DNA of 64,000 nt from Valencia hispanica (Eukaryota > Chordata > Actinopteri > Cyprinodontiformes > Valenciidae). How positions within the stretch are numbered: position 1 is the first letter of the stretch; every line of letters starts with the position of its first letter. The stretch lies in assembly GCA_963556495.2 (NCBI GenBank), contig OY747710.1:19906500-19970499 (forward strand). Direction: 5' to 3'. This document shows, in pieces, positions 51,540 to 63,740 of the stretch. A program made the position numbers and the translations under genes. The notes beneath the pieces were generated by a model. The model was given only the letters and a program-made list of their open reading frames with translations. It did not search any database and was not told the DNA's origin.

Positions 51540-52992
51540 TTGCTTGAAATGCAGCATTATTTTATTGAACATTACAAAAGTATATTTCAAATCACTCCCA
51601 CCTCTTACATCCCCAATGTTTTCTTTTGTACATATGCTTCGGATAATGCAAAAAAAAAAAAAAGTATCTTGAAATATTAAGTCATCAATTAATAATCAGC
51701 ATGTTCTGTATAAATATTACTGAAATCTGGGCTGTTGCTACAGTGAGGTTTGTCCTAGAGTGTGTGAAAGGACGGCAGCAGCAGCATATTTCACCCTTAC
51801 CCAGAAACAAATACATTACAAAGAGGCATTTGGGTTATGATCCTTCACTCTGATTAATTACAACCTGCAGTTAGAAACCCAGGAGCAGGCTGTAGGGGAA
51901 ATCGTAACCGGTGTGTGTTTAAAAACGGCGTATGGCCTCTAATCACACAGATCTGAGTGGACTTCAGAGGGACCAGAAACAACTGAGTGTGATTCACTTT
52001 CACATATGTCCATTTAAATGTGAGGGTAGGTAGCTGAATTGACCAGAGGAGTGGCACAGACTTGGAGAGAGAAGAAAACCAGACGGAAATGTGTCAAAAA
52101 AAAGGAAAGGCAGGAGAGCGATGAATCTTATCCAAAAACTACAAAATTTTCATATTCATAAAATCTTATAAAAATCAGACCATTTTTCATTTACAAATCA
52201 AATTAAATCCAGAACGAATGAACGTCTGAAACATTCATTGATTCAAGGCCATTTAGTATTGGGTGATTTTACAGTGCTTGTATAACCACTAGCAGCCATT
52301 TGCAGAGAAAACAAACTCATCGTCTAAATCTTTCTGCAGAACCGTGAGCATGTTTCACCATGACATCAGGAAGTGTTATGTATACATATATGTATAATGG
52401 TGGTACTGCGCTTAAACCTTCTGTTCAGTCTTAGTGCTGCTGCTATATAAGGGTGCGAGACATGGGGCGATGGAGCAAAAACACACAGGAGCCTAAAAAC
52501 AGACTCAGAATCTGTGACTCATAAGTGCAATCCTGTGTCGACAGCATGAAAAGTCTCTCAAGTTCCACACATCTTTAAATTTTTCACAAAAGAAAAAAAA
52601 GAAAAAAGAAGAGTGATAATGACAAACAAGCAGGAAACTGACCCTGATTGGCTCACAATTACTCCGTGTGGCACAATGGTAATTTCCTGTAAACATTTTC
52701 TCAAAAATGTTTATAAAAAACACCCCTCCCACTTAAAAACACGAAAATATAAAGAAATTTATTTTTACATGAACATATATTCATATTTATATATTACTAA
52801 AGGCCTTAAAATAGTTCATGTTCTGCTCCTCAAACGACACGGTTCCCTTTCAGGATTGAGGATATTCAGCCTTAAACGGACCTGGAAGGAAACGGAGGTC
52901 GGATTTACATGATTTGACACGGGATGCATGCAAACAGCACATTGAGAGGTGGAAATATAACTACACACCTTCTCGGGTCTCAGAATCAGGTT
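51540..52992 (-). other. lpcat3: Probable lpcat3 3' untranslated region
   Basis: Sequence directly after the lpcat3 stop on the minus strand, free of recognisable transposons. AATAAA polyadenylation signals lie at 51566-51561 and 51487-51482, and a nearer one at 52762-52757. The long form would have a UTR of about 1.4 kb. Confidence 0.5.
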
Positions 52993-53112
52993 TCAGTCCT
53001 GTTTTTTCTCGCTCTGGTCCTTCTTAGGCACCAGAGTCTTGCGGAGGAATGGCATAATTAAATAAGCCACGAGGAAGAACGCGTGACCACAGAAGTAGAT
53101 GGAAGAATAAAC
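52993..53112 (-). CDS. lpcat3: lpcat3 last exon with ER-retrieval tail
   Basis: Acceptor TTTTTCAG. It encodes VYSSIYFCGHAFFLVAYLIM, then PFLRKTLVPKKDQSEKKQD and TGA at 52995-52993. Lysines at -3 and -4 give the dilysine signal. Confidence 0.94.
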   Translation of the reverse strand, partial: VYSSIYFCGHAFFLVAYLIMPFLRKTLVPKKDQSEKKQD

Positions 53113-56100
53113 CTGAAAAACAAAGAAGGCAATATTATAGACAAAACAAAAAAATTACATGGTGGCAAGAATTTTCTGATTTTCATCTTTCATCTAGCAA
53201 AACAATGTAATGTTTTTTTCCCTAGTCAATGAATGCAACATGGTTGACCCATTACTCTGCACAAGTAACAACACGCTTATGTGTTAAAATGGTTAATGAC
53301 AAAAATATAATCAGGTAGCCAAGGGGTTTAAAATAATGTCAAATAAAGCAGAAAAAGGTTTAAGACGCGACAAGAAAGGAATCTAAATTTCCCAAAATTA
53401 GTCACAGTTCAGCAGAGGAAGCTGAACAGAATACAGCAAAATTGGTCCTATTTAAACAGAGCTTTTAACCTCAATCATTCATGGAAAATCCTGTATTTGG
53501 ACATGCAACCTTTAGGCAACCTCACAATTGAGGTAGGATCTACTCAGTCTATAGGCAATGCACACAGAAGCTGTTGTTAAAAGTTAGTAACTCTGTGCTA
53601 AGTTCATGAATAATAAGACAAAGTTTAAAAACAAGGCTTCACTTTTTTCAAAATAGTATAATCCTATTATTATTAGCTAAAGTTATGCTCTAAATAATAG
53701 CAATGTGTTTAAAATAGAGAGTAAATAGCTCTAATTTGCATACAGAAATGCATTAAACACATTGCACATTTAAATTAAAACACAATATTTTTCAATAAAT
53801 TTGATATCTGCTGTTTTTTTTTACAGATATACCTATAACGTCTAAATCTCAATTTCTGATACTGCCGAAAAGACATCTACCTAAACGTTCAGGGTTGGCT
53901 CAGAAATGCAGAAGCCACAGAATATATTACAAGTTGTGCCAAAAAAAAAACAACCTATACCTCAGATCTGTCGTATTCTGGCATTTTGAGTGAAAAGAGA
54001 AGGAGCTGAAGAGTTTGTTGTATAATATGTGCATGGTATGAAAGTAAAGTTAACAAATATCGACCGATAATAATGGTAAGCAGATATGATTTTACAATTT
54101 TTTTAACCAATCTACAGAAAGTGATGAAATTTAATAATTAAAAAAAGGAAAACAAAAACATATTTAAGATAAAATGAAAAATACTGAAGATTTAGCTTTT
54201 CAGTGAACTACTGAAATAATATTTAGTTGCAGAGTCACGGTTTCTGAAAACTGCTTCACGTCTGTATTGTGTGGAGAGTCTAACAGCCTCCAGAACCTGT
54301 GAAGAGGACAATTGGACTACATTCACCTGTTCCTGTGGATTTCTGGGTTCAGCCTCAGAAACGGTGTGTTTCATGTCACAGCAAAGGTTTTCTATTGGAA
54401 TAAGGTTGAGGGATTGGGCTGGCAGCTCTATGACATTAATCTTTCTTACTGGTGTGTTTGGGGTCTTTATCTTGTTGAAATATCGATATCCCCTTCAGAT
54501 AACAGCGCTACAGTAAATGGAAGTTTTGGGTTTATGACTACCTCTGTCGAGGGGGTTTCTTCTTCGATACAAAGGAACTTGCCCTCTTTATGTTGCCTAA
54601 GCAGTGTTTTCCAGGTGTGGCCCTAATATACCTCCACAGGTGAGCCTGCGATTAACTCAGATAATTGTCTCAGTTAACCTATCAGAAGTTTCCAAAGCTG
54701 TGACATCGTCAACTGGGCTTTCCCTCATTGCATCAATCTCTGTCATACTCTGTCTCATTATTTTTCCATTTATCAAATAGAAATAATTTTGTGATTGTAA
54801 TTTACCTAAAACAAGGTAAGTTTGGTCTGATTTAACTTCAGACAGTGAGATAAAAAAAAGTATATGTGTATTTTTATTCAGTATATGTACATTTCTGGTT
54901 TCAATTGTAAATAATTACCACTTCCCTACAAACCCACCTTATGATTTCTATATTCAAGCTTCTCCTCCTGTTTCTGAATGTCCGATTTTTTTATAAATCC
55001 TCAAGGCTTCCAAGAAGAAATGGACAACACGGCTTTGTGCAGCAGCATCCTTCTGTTTAATAAAACACTTTATTGGCTCAGAGGGGGTTCTGACACCAGA
55101 GCGTGCTGGGTCCTCTGCCAAAAATAGTTTAGTTTATCTCAACTAATGCTACAAAATAGTAAAGCAAAGCAGACAAAGGATTAGTTCAATCTAATCAATT
55201 TGTTTCAAGCCGATCACAGAAAGATTTACTGCGAAAGCTTCTAACAGGAAACTAATTACAGACTGTTTCACAACTTGCTTTGCTTTCAGACTGGTTTTAT
55301 ATGCATATTAATATTTTTGGAGTAAAGAGAGAGAGAGAGAAAAAAAAAAAAGACAGAGCAACGTCTGGGCATCCAACCAACTATCGTATAAGAGTAGAAA
55401 ATAATTCAGAGAAAATCCCGCCGCTGCTTGCACACTATAAATTCACTACAATGGGACCCTGGGCTATATTTCAACACCTCACTGCTGTCTTAGCAACATA
55501 CTCCTTCCAAGCCGAGCCCTTTGTGCTCTTATTTACAGTGCGCCTCTGGAGTTTAAAAAAACTGTTTTGCATTTGATACTCATGGTGTTCCCCGAGCTGA
55601 AAATGGAAAATAGAAGCGAGGTAAAAAAATAAAAAATCCCCAAACAGATTTATCTTCTGAGTAGTGTGGCTACAGGAGATGTGTGTTACCTTGAGCCATT
55701 TGTCATAGGTGAAGAGACAGAATGGCACGAGAGGATACCCCATGAAGAGCCAGTGGATAAACTGCTGAACTATGTAGATGAGGGGGTAGAGGTGGCTGTT
55801 GGCCAGTTTTGTCAGCAGTGGACTGTCCCGCACTAGTGCCTGGGCCTGTTTACGCAAACACACACATATAATACATGAATGGGAATAAAAACAGCAAAAA
55901 AAATTATTTAATAAACTGATGGCACATCTTGACCAAACATTTAAATAATAAACAGAGGCAGCAGCTGGTTGCAACAACGGTGTCCTTCTTATTAGCATCA
56001 CTGTAAATTGTTTTTTTTATTAATTATGCATAGTTAAATATAGTTCCTGACATAATTGATACACTAAGGCTTAAATACAGCAGAGTACAAAGGTATTGAG

Positions 56101-59100
56101 TTTTCTTCATCTAAAGTACTTAAGACTTCATGGAAATCTCTGTTGGTTCCACAACATGAAGAACTGTCTATACATAACCTATAGACACAAGCAGCTAGTC
56201 GCAAGCAGAAAACTGATTCTCATTTGTTAAGTAGAAGAAATGTACGATAAAGCCCAAATGGTATTTTTGCAGCTATAAGGGCTATAAACTGAAAACACAG
56301 CAAACAGCAGAATTTTGCATCCCTCAGGTTCAGTCTCGAGTCTTAACTGGATTTTTCTCTCATTTTTTAAAGATGTGACCTTCAGATTAAGTTCACCTGC
56401 TGCTGTGGAAAGAAGTTCACACAGTCATTCCTACAATTTCTAATTATCTTCTACTGATGGACTGGAACTGTTCTTTTAAAGGGTGGAAGTATGAGTCAAC
56501 ACACAACGAACTTTGAAGTCAGGAACTGGACGCACAACTCTGAATTTAATGTAGATTCTAACCTATAGAGCGTAAACGATGCGTACAAGCTAAAATATAT
56601 GCATAATCCCCACTAGTATTTGGAAAAATGTCCCATATGTCTGACATAATTCTGGCTAAATATCCGACAGCTCTTCTTTACAGAAATGGTAGTTAATTTC
56701 AATCGGTTGTTATTCTGGCACAAACGAGTCTTTTAAACACAGTTCAGACATTTTCAATAGGGTTGAGTCAGAACCATTCCAGTAGTTTGATGCTTCTCAT
56801 CCTTTCCAAAACCAGATTTAAGGCGTGTTTAGGGTCGTTCGCCCAGTAGTCTCCAAGTTTCATCCATCCAGCTGTTTTTAAGCTGTAATCAGTCCACCCA
56901 CTTTGATAAATACATCAGGACAACTGGCAGAAAAAAACAGCCCCACAGCATGATGCTACCAATGCCATGCTTGACAGCTAGTGCAGTGGAGTTAAGTTTA
57001 TTATTATTTTTTTATGTTTTTTAGGCACCAATTGCCTTTATTGGACCGTTTAGCAGGCAGGAAAGGCAGATGGAGAGAGGAGGAACACAAATGGTCCGTT
57101 AGCCTCCATAAATGGGCTGTCTGTCATGCCCACATAGTTAAATCTTTGTCTCATCCAGCTAGAAAACATTTCTCCAGAAGGCTTGTCCATGTGGGCAACA
57201 GCAAAAGTTCACTCAAGCTTGAACGTATCAATTTTGGAGCAGGTTCTTCGTGCTTGATGTGCATTCTCTGAGCCTGGTGCCGATGTGAAACCGATTTTAC
57301 TGTAGATGATGATATTGGTGTTTCAGCAGTTTCCATTTCAAAGTATGATTGAGCCTTGGTGGTCCTTAATCATTCTAACCAAGTGTGTGTGTTTGTGTGT
57401 GGGGGGGGGTTATCTGAGAGGGGCAGTATAGTATAGTTAGATGGTTGCAACCTGGGCAATATTTCCTATAGTAAAATGATCCCAAACCCACATTTAGGCT
57501 GGTTTTGGATGAATAAAGCAGGATAATAAAGGTTGTTGGTGGCGTGCCCAGGGGCGCAGCTGATAGAGCAGCTCACCTCACAGCTAGAAGGTCCCGGGTT
57601 CAATTACCGCCAGGGACGCTGTGGGTGCTGAGGGTGTGTTTGTTCCCCCGCATCATCGGCACCCACACCCTGGGTGGGTTTGGTGAAAGGGCCTTTCTGT
57701 GTGGAGTTTGCATGTTCTCCCCGTGTTCCCTAGAGCAGCTAATGTGAGCTACTCTCACAAAAACATGCACTAGTCCTGGGGCTATATACTGCCTCCTCCT
57801 GGCCGGCCGGGCCGCCTGAAGTGATCCTTCCACGCGCTACGTCCAGCCGGAGAAACCCCGCCCCATCAGGTGAAAAGAAGGGCCTGCTCACTCCCCAAGC
57901 ATGAAGGAGGCTTGGGTTTCAGTGCAGGGCCCTCCCGGGGCTGGCAGAGGGAGAGCAGAACCCCAGGACTAGAACTAGGTAGGAACACTGGGTGATAAAT
58001 AATGGGAAAAAAACGTGGGACATAAAAAGCCTAAAAAAAAAAAAGGTTGTTGGAAAGCTCTGACCTCAACCAGTAATACAAATCTGTTGATTTTCTATTC
58101 ATTTTCTGTAAAAAATAAAAAATAAAATTTAAGTCTGTTTTACTTAACAAAAAAAGATTAAATGGCCTCTACCAACAACTATGCCAAGACGATTGGTCAA
58201 ATATTCAGCCAGAATTCTGCCAGAAGCCTGTTGAAGGCTGTAAAAAGCATGTGGTAGGGGTGCGACTTGCTAATGCAATTTTAACAAAAATTTGCTACTC
58301 AGTGTTTCCCACACATAGATGAAGGTGCGCCACAGATTAAACTCCGACCGCCACAGATTCAACACAGAGCAAAAAAAAAGTTAAAAATTCAACACCGACC
58401 GTCACATATCGCGTTTCGGTTTTCTTTTTTACGCTATTTAAAACACGCAGCGTATTCGTTCAGCTGCTTTTCCTTTCCCTGCTCTCTCTTCATCTCTCTG
58501 TCACTCTCTCTCTCTCTCTCTCTCACACGCACACAGCCCCACCCCTCCGTGCACAGCACGTCTGTCTGGATCACCCGTGGAGGCGTGGCCTATTTGGTGC
58601 AGAGAAGACGGCTGGCAAAAGGTTGGTATCTCGTGAACACTTTTAACACACAATCACAGATTAAAAAGTGCTATAAAATATTTTATATTCTGAATACAAT
58701 AGTTTCAGTGTTTTGATGTTACTGTAGGTCCCGACCCTTAGCAAACAAGCAATTGCGCCTTATTTAGAAAGTTAACTACAGTCGCAAGTTTGCGGGGAAA
58801 TGTATGCTAGCCTAGTTGGGTTGTCGAGGTTAAAACCCTATATGTAGCAGCCGTGAATCAAATAAACGCATTATAAATAATGTTATGTTGTTTCTTTACT
58901 CTTACACTGAATGTTTGCTGCTTCAATCCAGATGAGTAGTTAACAATAAAGTTAATAATTATTCTAAACTTTTTTTTCTTTCAAATCTGTGGGAAACACT
59001 GCTACTGTTAACATCCGAGTCTGTATCTGTTAATTTGAATGTGCTTACATTAGAGGAAATCACCAATAAATTCAAACATGTGCACCTGCTTCTTGTTTTT

Positions 59101-59597
59101 GAATTTCAATAGTTGTTTCTTGTGGGACCTTTCTACTCTGTATGAACATTGGTTTAAACAGATCATTTAGAGTGATTTAAGCCTATAAATGTAAATGTAT
59201 GTAAACTTCTGACCAGCAGAATTGTTTTTCAGGTTTGACTCCTATTTTGCCCTTTACCTGTCCCATTTCCTTATCTTTTCAGCACAGACAGCACAATATG
59301 ATCTAATGGTCAGGTGTTGGGACAGAAAATGAGCAAAAAATCCTTAAAGTTTTAGACTAATTTGAAATAGTACATAAAAGAAAGCTGCTTACAAGTTTAA
59401 GTTTTGATAGTTCATGTTTTTTCATGATTTAGCTTTGTAAAAAACATACCTGCCGCTCTACAGTAATGATGAAGTACTCCATGGAGAAACACAGGATGTA
59501 TCCAGAGTGAAGACCGTGCCAAATGGTTAAAAAGAGCAGTGTGGTCACATGAGACAAGGTCTTATTTCCCAGGAACTTCAACCGCTTGAACACATGT
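52993..59597 (-). CDS. lpcat3: Lysophospholipid acyltransferase 5 (LPCAT3/MBOAT5), C-terminal 140 codons
   Basis: This multi-pass ER membrane O-acyltransferase puts polyunsaturated acyl chains onto lysophosphatidylcholine and related lysolipids in the Lands cycle. Exons are 59597-59450, 55845-55690 and 53112-52993; phases fit (148, 156 and 120 nt, the first starting with the last base of a codon). The first carries HVFKRLKFLGNKTLSH and the MBOAT block LTIWHGLHSGYILCF with the catalytic histidine (WHG). The second has YIVQQFIHWLFMGYPLVPF and FTYDKWLK. The third has VYSSIYFCGHAFFLVAYL, a hydrophobic helix, and ends EKKQD. The final KKQD fits the KKXX COPI-retrieval signal for ER membrane proteins. 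Earlier exons were not found up to 64000. The match is to LPCAT3 more than to MBOAT1 or MBOAT2. Confidence 0.92.
53113..54229. other. lpcat3: lpcat3 intron, unassigned part
   Basis: A/T-rich sequence without recognised transposon ends or coding blocks. Confidence 0.4.
54230..54905 (-). mobile_element. Tc1-type remnant in last lpcat3 intron
   Basis: Antisense Tc1 text (TTCTATTGGAATAAGGTTGA, TTGGGGTCTTTATCTTGTTG) and a terminal TATATGTACATTTCTGG near 54885. The upstream end is not clear. Confidence 0.55.
55690..55845 (-). CDS. lpcat3: lpcat3 penultimate exon
   Basis: Acceptor CGCAAACAG, donor CTCAAG/GTAACA. Exactly 52 codons: AQALVRDSPLLTKLANSHLY, then the conserved IHWLFMGYPLVPFCLFTYDK. Confidence 0.94.
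57540..58041 (+). mobile_element. tRNA-derived SINE, complete with 12-bp target duplication
   Basis: The head resembles a tRNA: GCGCAGCTGATAGAGCAGCT matches the D-arm and box A, and GGTCCCGGGTTCAATTACCG matches the T-arm and box B. A G+C-rich body follows (GGCCGGCCGGGCCGCC near 57802) and a poly-A tail. AAAGGTTGTTGG is duplicated exactly at 57528-57539 and 58042-58053, which proves retroposition into an existing sequence. Confidence 0.9.
58300..59001. mobile_element. hAT-like MITE with CT microsatellite
   Basis: The ends CAGTGTTTCCCACACATAGA and inverted CAGTGTTTCCCACAGATTTG match over the first 14 bases. CTACT occurs directly outside both ends. The interior has a CT repeat at 58503-58526 and no open frame. 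Confidence 0.75.
59450..59597 (-). CDS. lpcat3: lpcat3 exon with catalytic histidine
   Basis: Acceptor CTCTTTTCAG, donor CGGCAG/GTATGT. It encodes 49 residues, from HVFKRLKFLGNKTLSH to MEYFIITVERQ. The exon starts with A, the third base of a codon begun in the unseen previous exon. Confidence 0.93.
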
Positions 59598-60617
59598 CTG
59601 AAAAGAGAAGAAGCCAAAAACATGAATTACCTTTTTGACCATAAAAATCTGAGCAAAGCAGCCAGAAACACCTCAGCCGGCACCGCGACTTGAACGAGCT
59701 CACCAAGTCGTTGTTGCATAGCAACTGAGTTCATTAGTACATCTGAACTTAACATTTTCTATGCGAGTATCAAGTGTTGATATATACGAAAGATGTCCAG
59801 TTCACATTTAATGTTCTGTACGAGGGCTCCCCCACAGACAGAGCGCTGATGGCAGGTTTCTACATTAGCTGTAGGGCTGAAGGCCTGACAAATGAGTACA
59901 GGAAGTGCTGCTGTCTAAAGACTAAGACATGCCTCACTGGGCTTCAGACAAACTGCTCGTTAGATAATTAATGGCCTAAACTACCTGAGAAACTTACTTC
60001 ATATTTTCAGGATTTGTTTCAGATCAGTCTTATATGTTTGTAAAGCAGAAATCTGAGTGCAACATGATGACATATTGGAACAAGATCAGAAATCTGTACA
60101 GATAGAAGCTGCTCTGCAAGAAAAATTTGTTAGACTAAAAAAGGTAAAAAGTATATACGACATCAAGCTTCATTTTAAAACATTTGTTGATCTACTGAGT
60201 GATACGATGTTTACAAATGAATATATTTGAGCAAATAAAATACAAATTGTTCAATGATCAATAAAACACCTCAACCAAGCCAAGCCTGACCACTGATCCA
60301 GCAGATTTATTACAATGTCAGCAACAATGCCAATAAATTGCAGCATTAATTCATTTATAAACACTCACTCCCAGTCCTGCGAAGTATTTTTAACAACAGT
60401 CTAATCAAAACTTAAATTCTGTTCAGGCTTTTTGGTTTCCGTGTGGCCCCCCCATCTGACCAGCCCTTTTTACATCTTCTGCAGGCGCCCCTGTTCCACT
60501 AGCAGTAGGAGGACTCGGTCACATGAGCACATTTCCAAATTAACTTTGAATTATAGATTTCACCTGGTTCCAAGCACTTTTAAGAGAAATTTATAAAACT
60601 GTATAATTTGTAATTAA
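59598..60617. other. lpcat3: Presumed lpcat3 intron, unassigned part
   Basis: No further lpcat3 exon or known repeat recognised in this kilobase. Confidence 0.4.
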
Positions 60618-61092
60618 AGAGGCTATATGCAACTTTTCCCCCAAAACAAACGTAACAATAGCCTTTTTATTTGACCATTTTTGACTCAAACATCTCCTGA
60701 TGAGCATACTGACACCTTGTCAGCTCACAGTGGGTGCACCTATAAGCCTGTATCCAATTTGTTCTATTTTCTGTCGGGTCGGAGTTTCCCGCGCTGTCTG
60801 CGCATGTGACATCAAGCGCGTTCATGCTAAATGTTTCAGATCACTCTGCCACCACCGCTAGTCAGCACTCGCAAGCAGTGCAATGGATTGTGCGAATACA
60901 CAGAAGAGACCAAGGAAAACTTTGACACCAACAGTAACTCCACATAAGACTAAGAAAGTTAAACCCCTGACAAGTGCCCCGAAAAGATACAAGATTGAGA
61001 GCGACTGGCGAGCAGAAAGGAAGAGCAGTTCCGTTTTTGGCCACATGGGGTCAGTCGCGAGTTTAAATTTCAGAAAATTACATATAGCCCCT
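60618..61092 (+). mobile_element. TTAA-flanked MITE carrying a short open frame
   Basis: TTAA at 60614-60617 and 61093-61096. The ends AGAGGCTATATGCAACTTTT and inverted AGGGGCTATATGTAATTTTC match at 16 of 20. A plus-strand frame starts at 60883 (MDCANTQKRPRKTLTPTVTP) and is rich in K, R, T and P for about 50 codons before reaching the right end. It resembles no domain I know. Confidence 0.68.
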
Positions 61093-61127
61093 TTAATAAA
61101 TGAAACTAAGGAGTTTAGGAGTTCAAT

Positions 61128-61860
61128 TCAATTCAATTCAGTTTATTTATATAGCGCCAATTCACAACAGATGTCATCTCAAGGCACTTAACAAGAAGTC
61201 ATTTCAATACATTTATACAAACATTCCAATCAGTTAAAAAGTTTCCTTTTTAAGGAATCCCAGCAGATTGCGTCAGTCATTGGCGTGAGGTTGGCCCCCG
61301 TTGATGCAGACTTTCCAACCACAGCAATCCTTCAGCAATCCCTCATACTGAGCAAGCATGTAGCGACGGTGGAGAGGAAAAACTCCCCTTTAACAGGAAG
61401 AAACCTCCAACAGAACCAGGCTCAGTAGGAGCGGCCATCTGCCACGACCGTCTGGGGGTTTGAGAAGACAGAGCAGAAACACAGAAGTAACAGAAGATCT
61501 GATATAAGAGAACTTTCTATGTTACAGAAAGTAAAAAGTTGATAACAGGACACAGTGGATGTTCAGTTACTGGGAGGATCATCCCAGTCGATGCCCCCCA
61601 TCCAACAGGGCATTCCGGCCAAGCAGGATACCAGACCAGGTATATCTTCTATGGAGAGAAAAACACTGAGAGAAAACAAAGTTAACAGTCGAAATAGCAG
61701 AATGTACTGTAATACAACTGGAGAGTCGTAGGAGAAAAGGAAGTAGCAGAGTGAAGAAAATTGGTAAGTCTGTCCTCCAGCAGTCTAAGCCTATAGAAAA
61801 AAGGGGCTTCATGGCTGCAGAGCAGGAAAAAAGGAGCAGAGAGAGAAGAAGGAAGTTCAA
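61128..61860. repeat. Interspersed repeat, copy 2
   Basis: Begins with ATTCAATTCAATTCAG and TTTATTTATATAGCGCCAAT and shares CCCAGCAGATTGCGTCAGTC and AGCGGCCATCTGCCACGACC with the copy at 28741. Later text (TCCAGCAGTCTAAGCCTATA) is also of repeat type. Likely retroposon-derived. Confidence 0.65.
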
Positions 61861-62039
61861 ACCATCTCTTCAATCAATCATAATCAGCAACGATCATAGA
61901 CTCGTTTCTCTCCTCAAAGATTTAAAGAGGAGCGGCAAAAGCAAATGAGATGGATTAACAGTGCTCAGCAACAACTGCTGCATCCAGGACATGTTACTGT
62001 AAAATATCGTCTCTACTGCCCGGAAATTTAGCTGTTAGC

Positions 62040-62247
62040 ATGTCATGACAATAATGAGACTGTCATACAGCAACCATCTTCAGTCAGAGGCCTTTTCAGA
62101 TTCATTGGAAGACTGACTGCTACTGGAGAGCCTTCCTGCCCACCATCAACATCCACAGTGACTCTTATGATACTTTGATGATTTGAGTTACGACAGCATT
62201 TAATTTCCTTTTGGGATAAATAAAGTATTTCTGAATTGAATTGAATC
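62040..62247 (+). mobile_element. Rex1-like LINE 3' end
   Basis: Ends TTTTGGGATAAATAAAGTAT and an ATTGAATTGAAT simple tail, the mirror of the fragment at 11341. The coding part is decayed. Confidence 0.6.
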
Positions 62248-62589
62248 AGCATTCCTCAAACTGATTAAAAAACTAATAGGAAACAGGATCTCGCTTCCAC
62301 TCATCATTCTCTCTCTCTCTGCTTTGTTTATGTTGGCATAAAATCCTGGGAAACACCGAAATTGGACCAAGTACCAGTTCACACTGATGGCTCAACCCTT
62401 AATAATCATTTATTAAAAATAAATAAATGAAAATAGAAACTGATGATTTGAAGCTTTTACTTCATTTTGGAGGTTCATTTGGAATGGCTTTCTGCCTTTG
62501 AATATGGAAATAATTCATCTTGCTAATGAATTACTATAATTCTGGGCTTTTATGAAGCTGTCGAGTTGTCCTTTTTCTCAAGGTGGAAG

Positions 62590-63740
62590 GATGATTTAAA
62601 GTACTTTAATTCTTTTGATCAAGTTGCAGCGCAACCACACATTCCCGTAGTCATCAACACACTTCTGGCTTATTTCAAGTTGGATATTTGACTACTCTTC
62701 TTATCAGAAATAGTAGAAATCACTGAAATTATTACAGACACAGACCCAACTTTTAGTAATAATGTATACACTCCAGGGCTCATTCAAGAAAGTTGAAGTT
62801 AGCAGTCTTTGTCTTTTCAAATATTAGTCCAATTAGTCACACGGTATCAAAGTTATACTCATCTGACCCAAATTGTCAACTCGACTGAAAGAAAGTTGGT
62901 TAGAAAGGTCAGAAACAACCTATTAACCATCAAGACTCAATTGCATCGAACTAGAAGATGGTGGAGGAGTGAAACAGTCCACAGTATGTTTAACATCAAC
63001 GTGGACTGATAGGGTAGCAGCCAAGAAAGAAATGCCTCCTCCAGCATTAAAATATTCAAGGTTGACAAAAGTTGCTCACATGTGCAGCTCAAATACCTTC
63101 TGGAGAAAAGACTGAGCTATTTGACCAAAATTACAAAGCAAACGTTTGAAGGAATCAAAGTGAGCCTTTCAAACCTAAGAACAATCTACCAACTGTCAAG
63201 CACAGTATTGGCAGCATCATGCTGAGGGTCTATTACTGGTGAATAGCACCAAGTAGGAAGTAGGACTACCTCAAAATCTCTCAACTTTACCTCAAATCAG
63301 CATGTAGACATTTAAGGTTTGGACACAACTGACTGTTCCAACAGGAAAGTGGTTTGGGACTGAGTGAACCCTGTTGACCCTTTAAGAAATGGTGGAATAT
63401 GCTTGAAACCAAAGACCATGGCAGGATAGCAACCAATTTTAAGTAAGTAAGTAAGTAAAGTGGTCAAAACCTCAGCTTGAAATACGCCACTAAATTGCTA
63501 ACAGCTACAAAAAGTGTGGCTTCTCTGTATTTGCTATAGGATAATTAAACCAAATTTAAATTAGTTACATGCATGCATTTTATCCTGTGAATTAAAAAAA
63601 ACCCAACAACCCACAATAAATTCTAATTTGTACATCCAGTTACTGTTGTATAATCACTCCATACAGGGCAGAAGAACAGTTCAAATGCATGATTAACAAA
63701 GAAGAAAATAATATGACATTAATGCAAATGAACAGTGCAT
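62590..63740 (+). mobile_element. Tc1-type remnant at right edge
   Basis: Plus-strand relics: ACTGTCAAGCACAGTATTGG and CAGCATCATGCTGAGGGTCT (63195-63231) plus a decayed helix-turn-helix stretch near 62880. Ends not definable. Confidence 0.5.

Larger units (their letters stand above)
56030..59222 (-). mobile_element. Tc1-type element split by a SINE and a hAT MITE
   Basis: Antisense relics include CCCCACAGCATGATGCTACC (56941) and TTCAATAGGGTTGAGTCAGA (56753). The other end reads ATGTATGTAAACTTCTGACC (59197-59216). Insertions at 57540-58041 and 58300-59001 account for its unusual length. Confidence 0.6.

Noticed and set aside
57540..57620. A functional tRNA gene
   Set aside because: Box A and B resemble a tRNA, but no cloverleaf with paired acceptor stem forms, and a poly-A tail plus target duplication show a SINE.
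60858..61046. Minus-strand frames as an lpcat3 exon
   Set aside because: They are antisense to the MITE frame, lack MBOAT motifs and flanking splice sites in phase.
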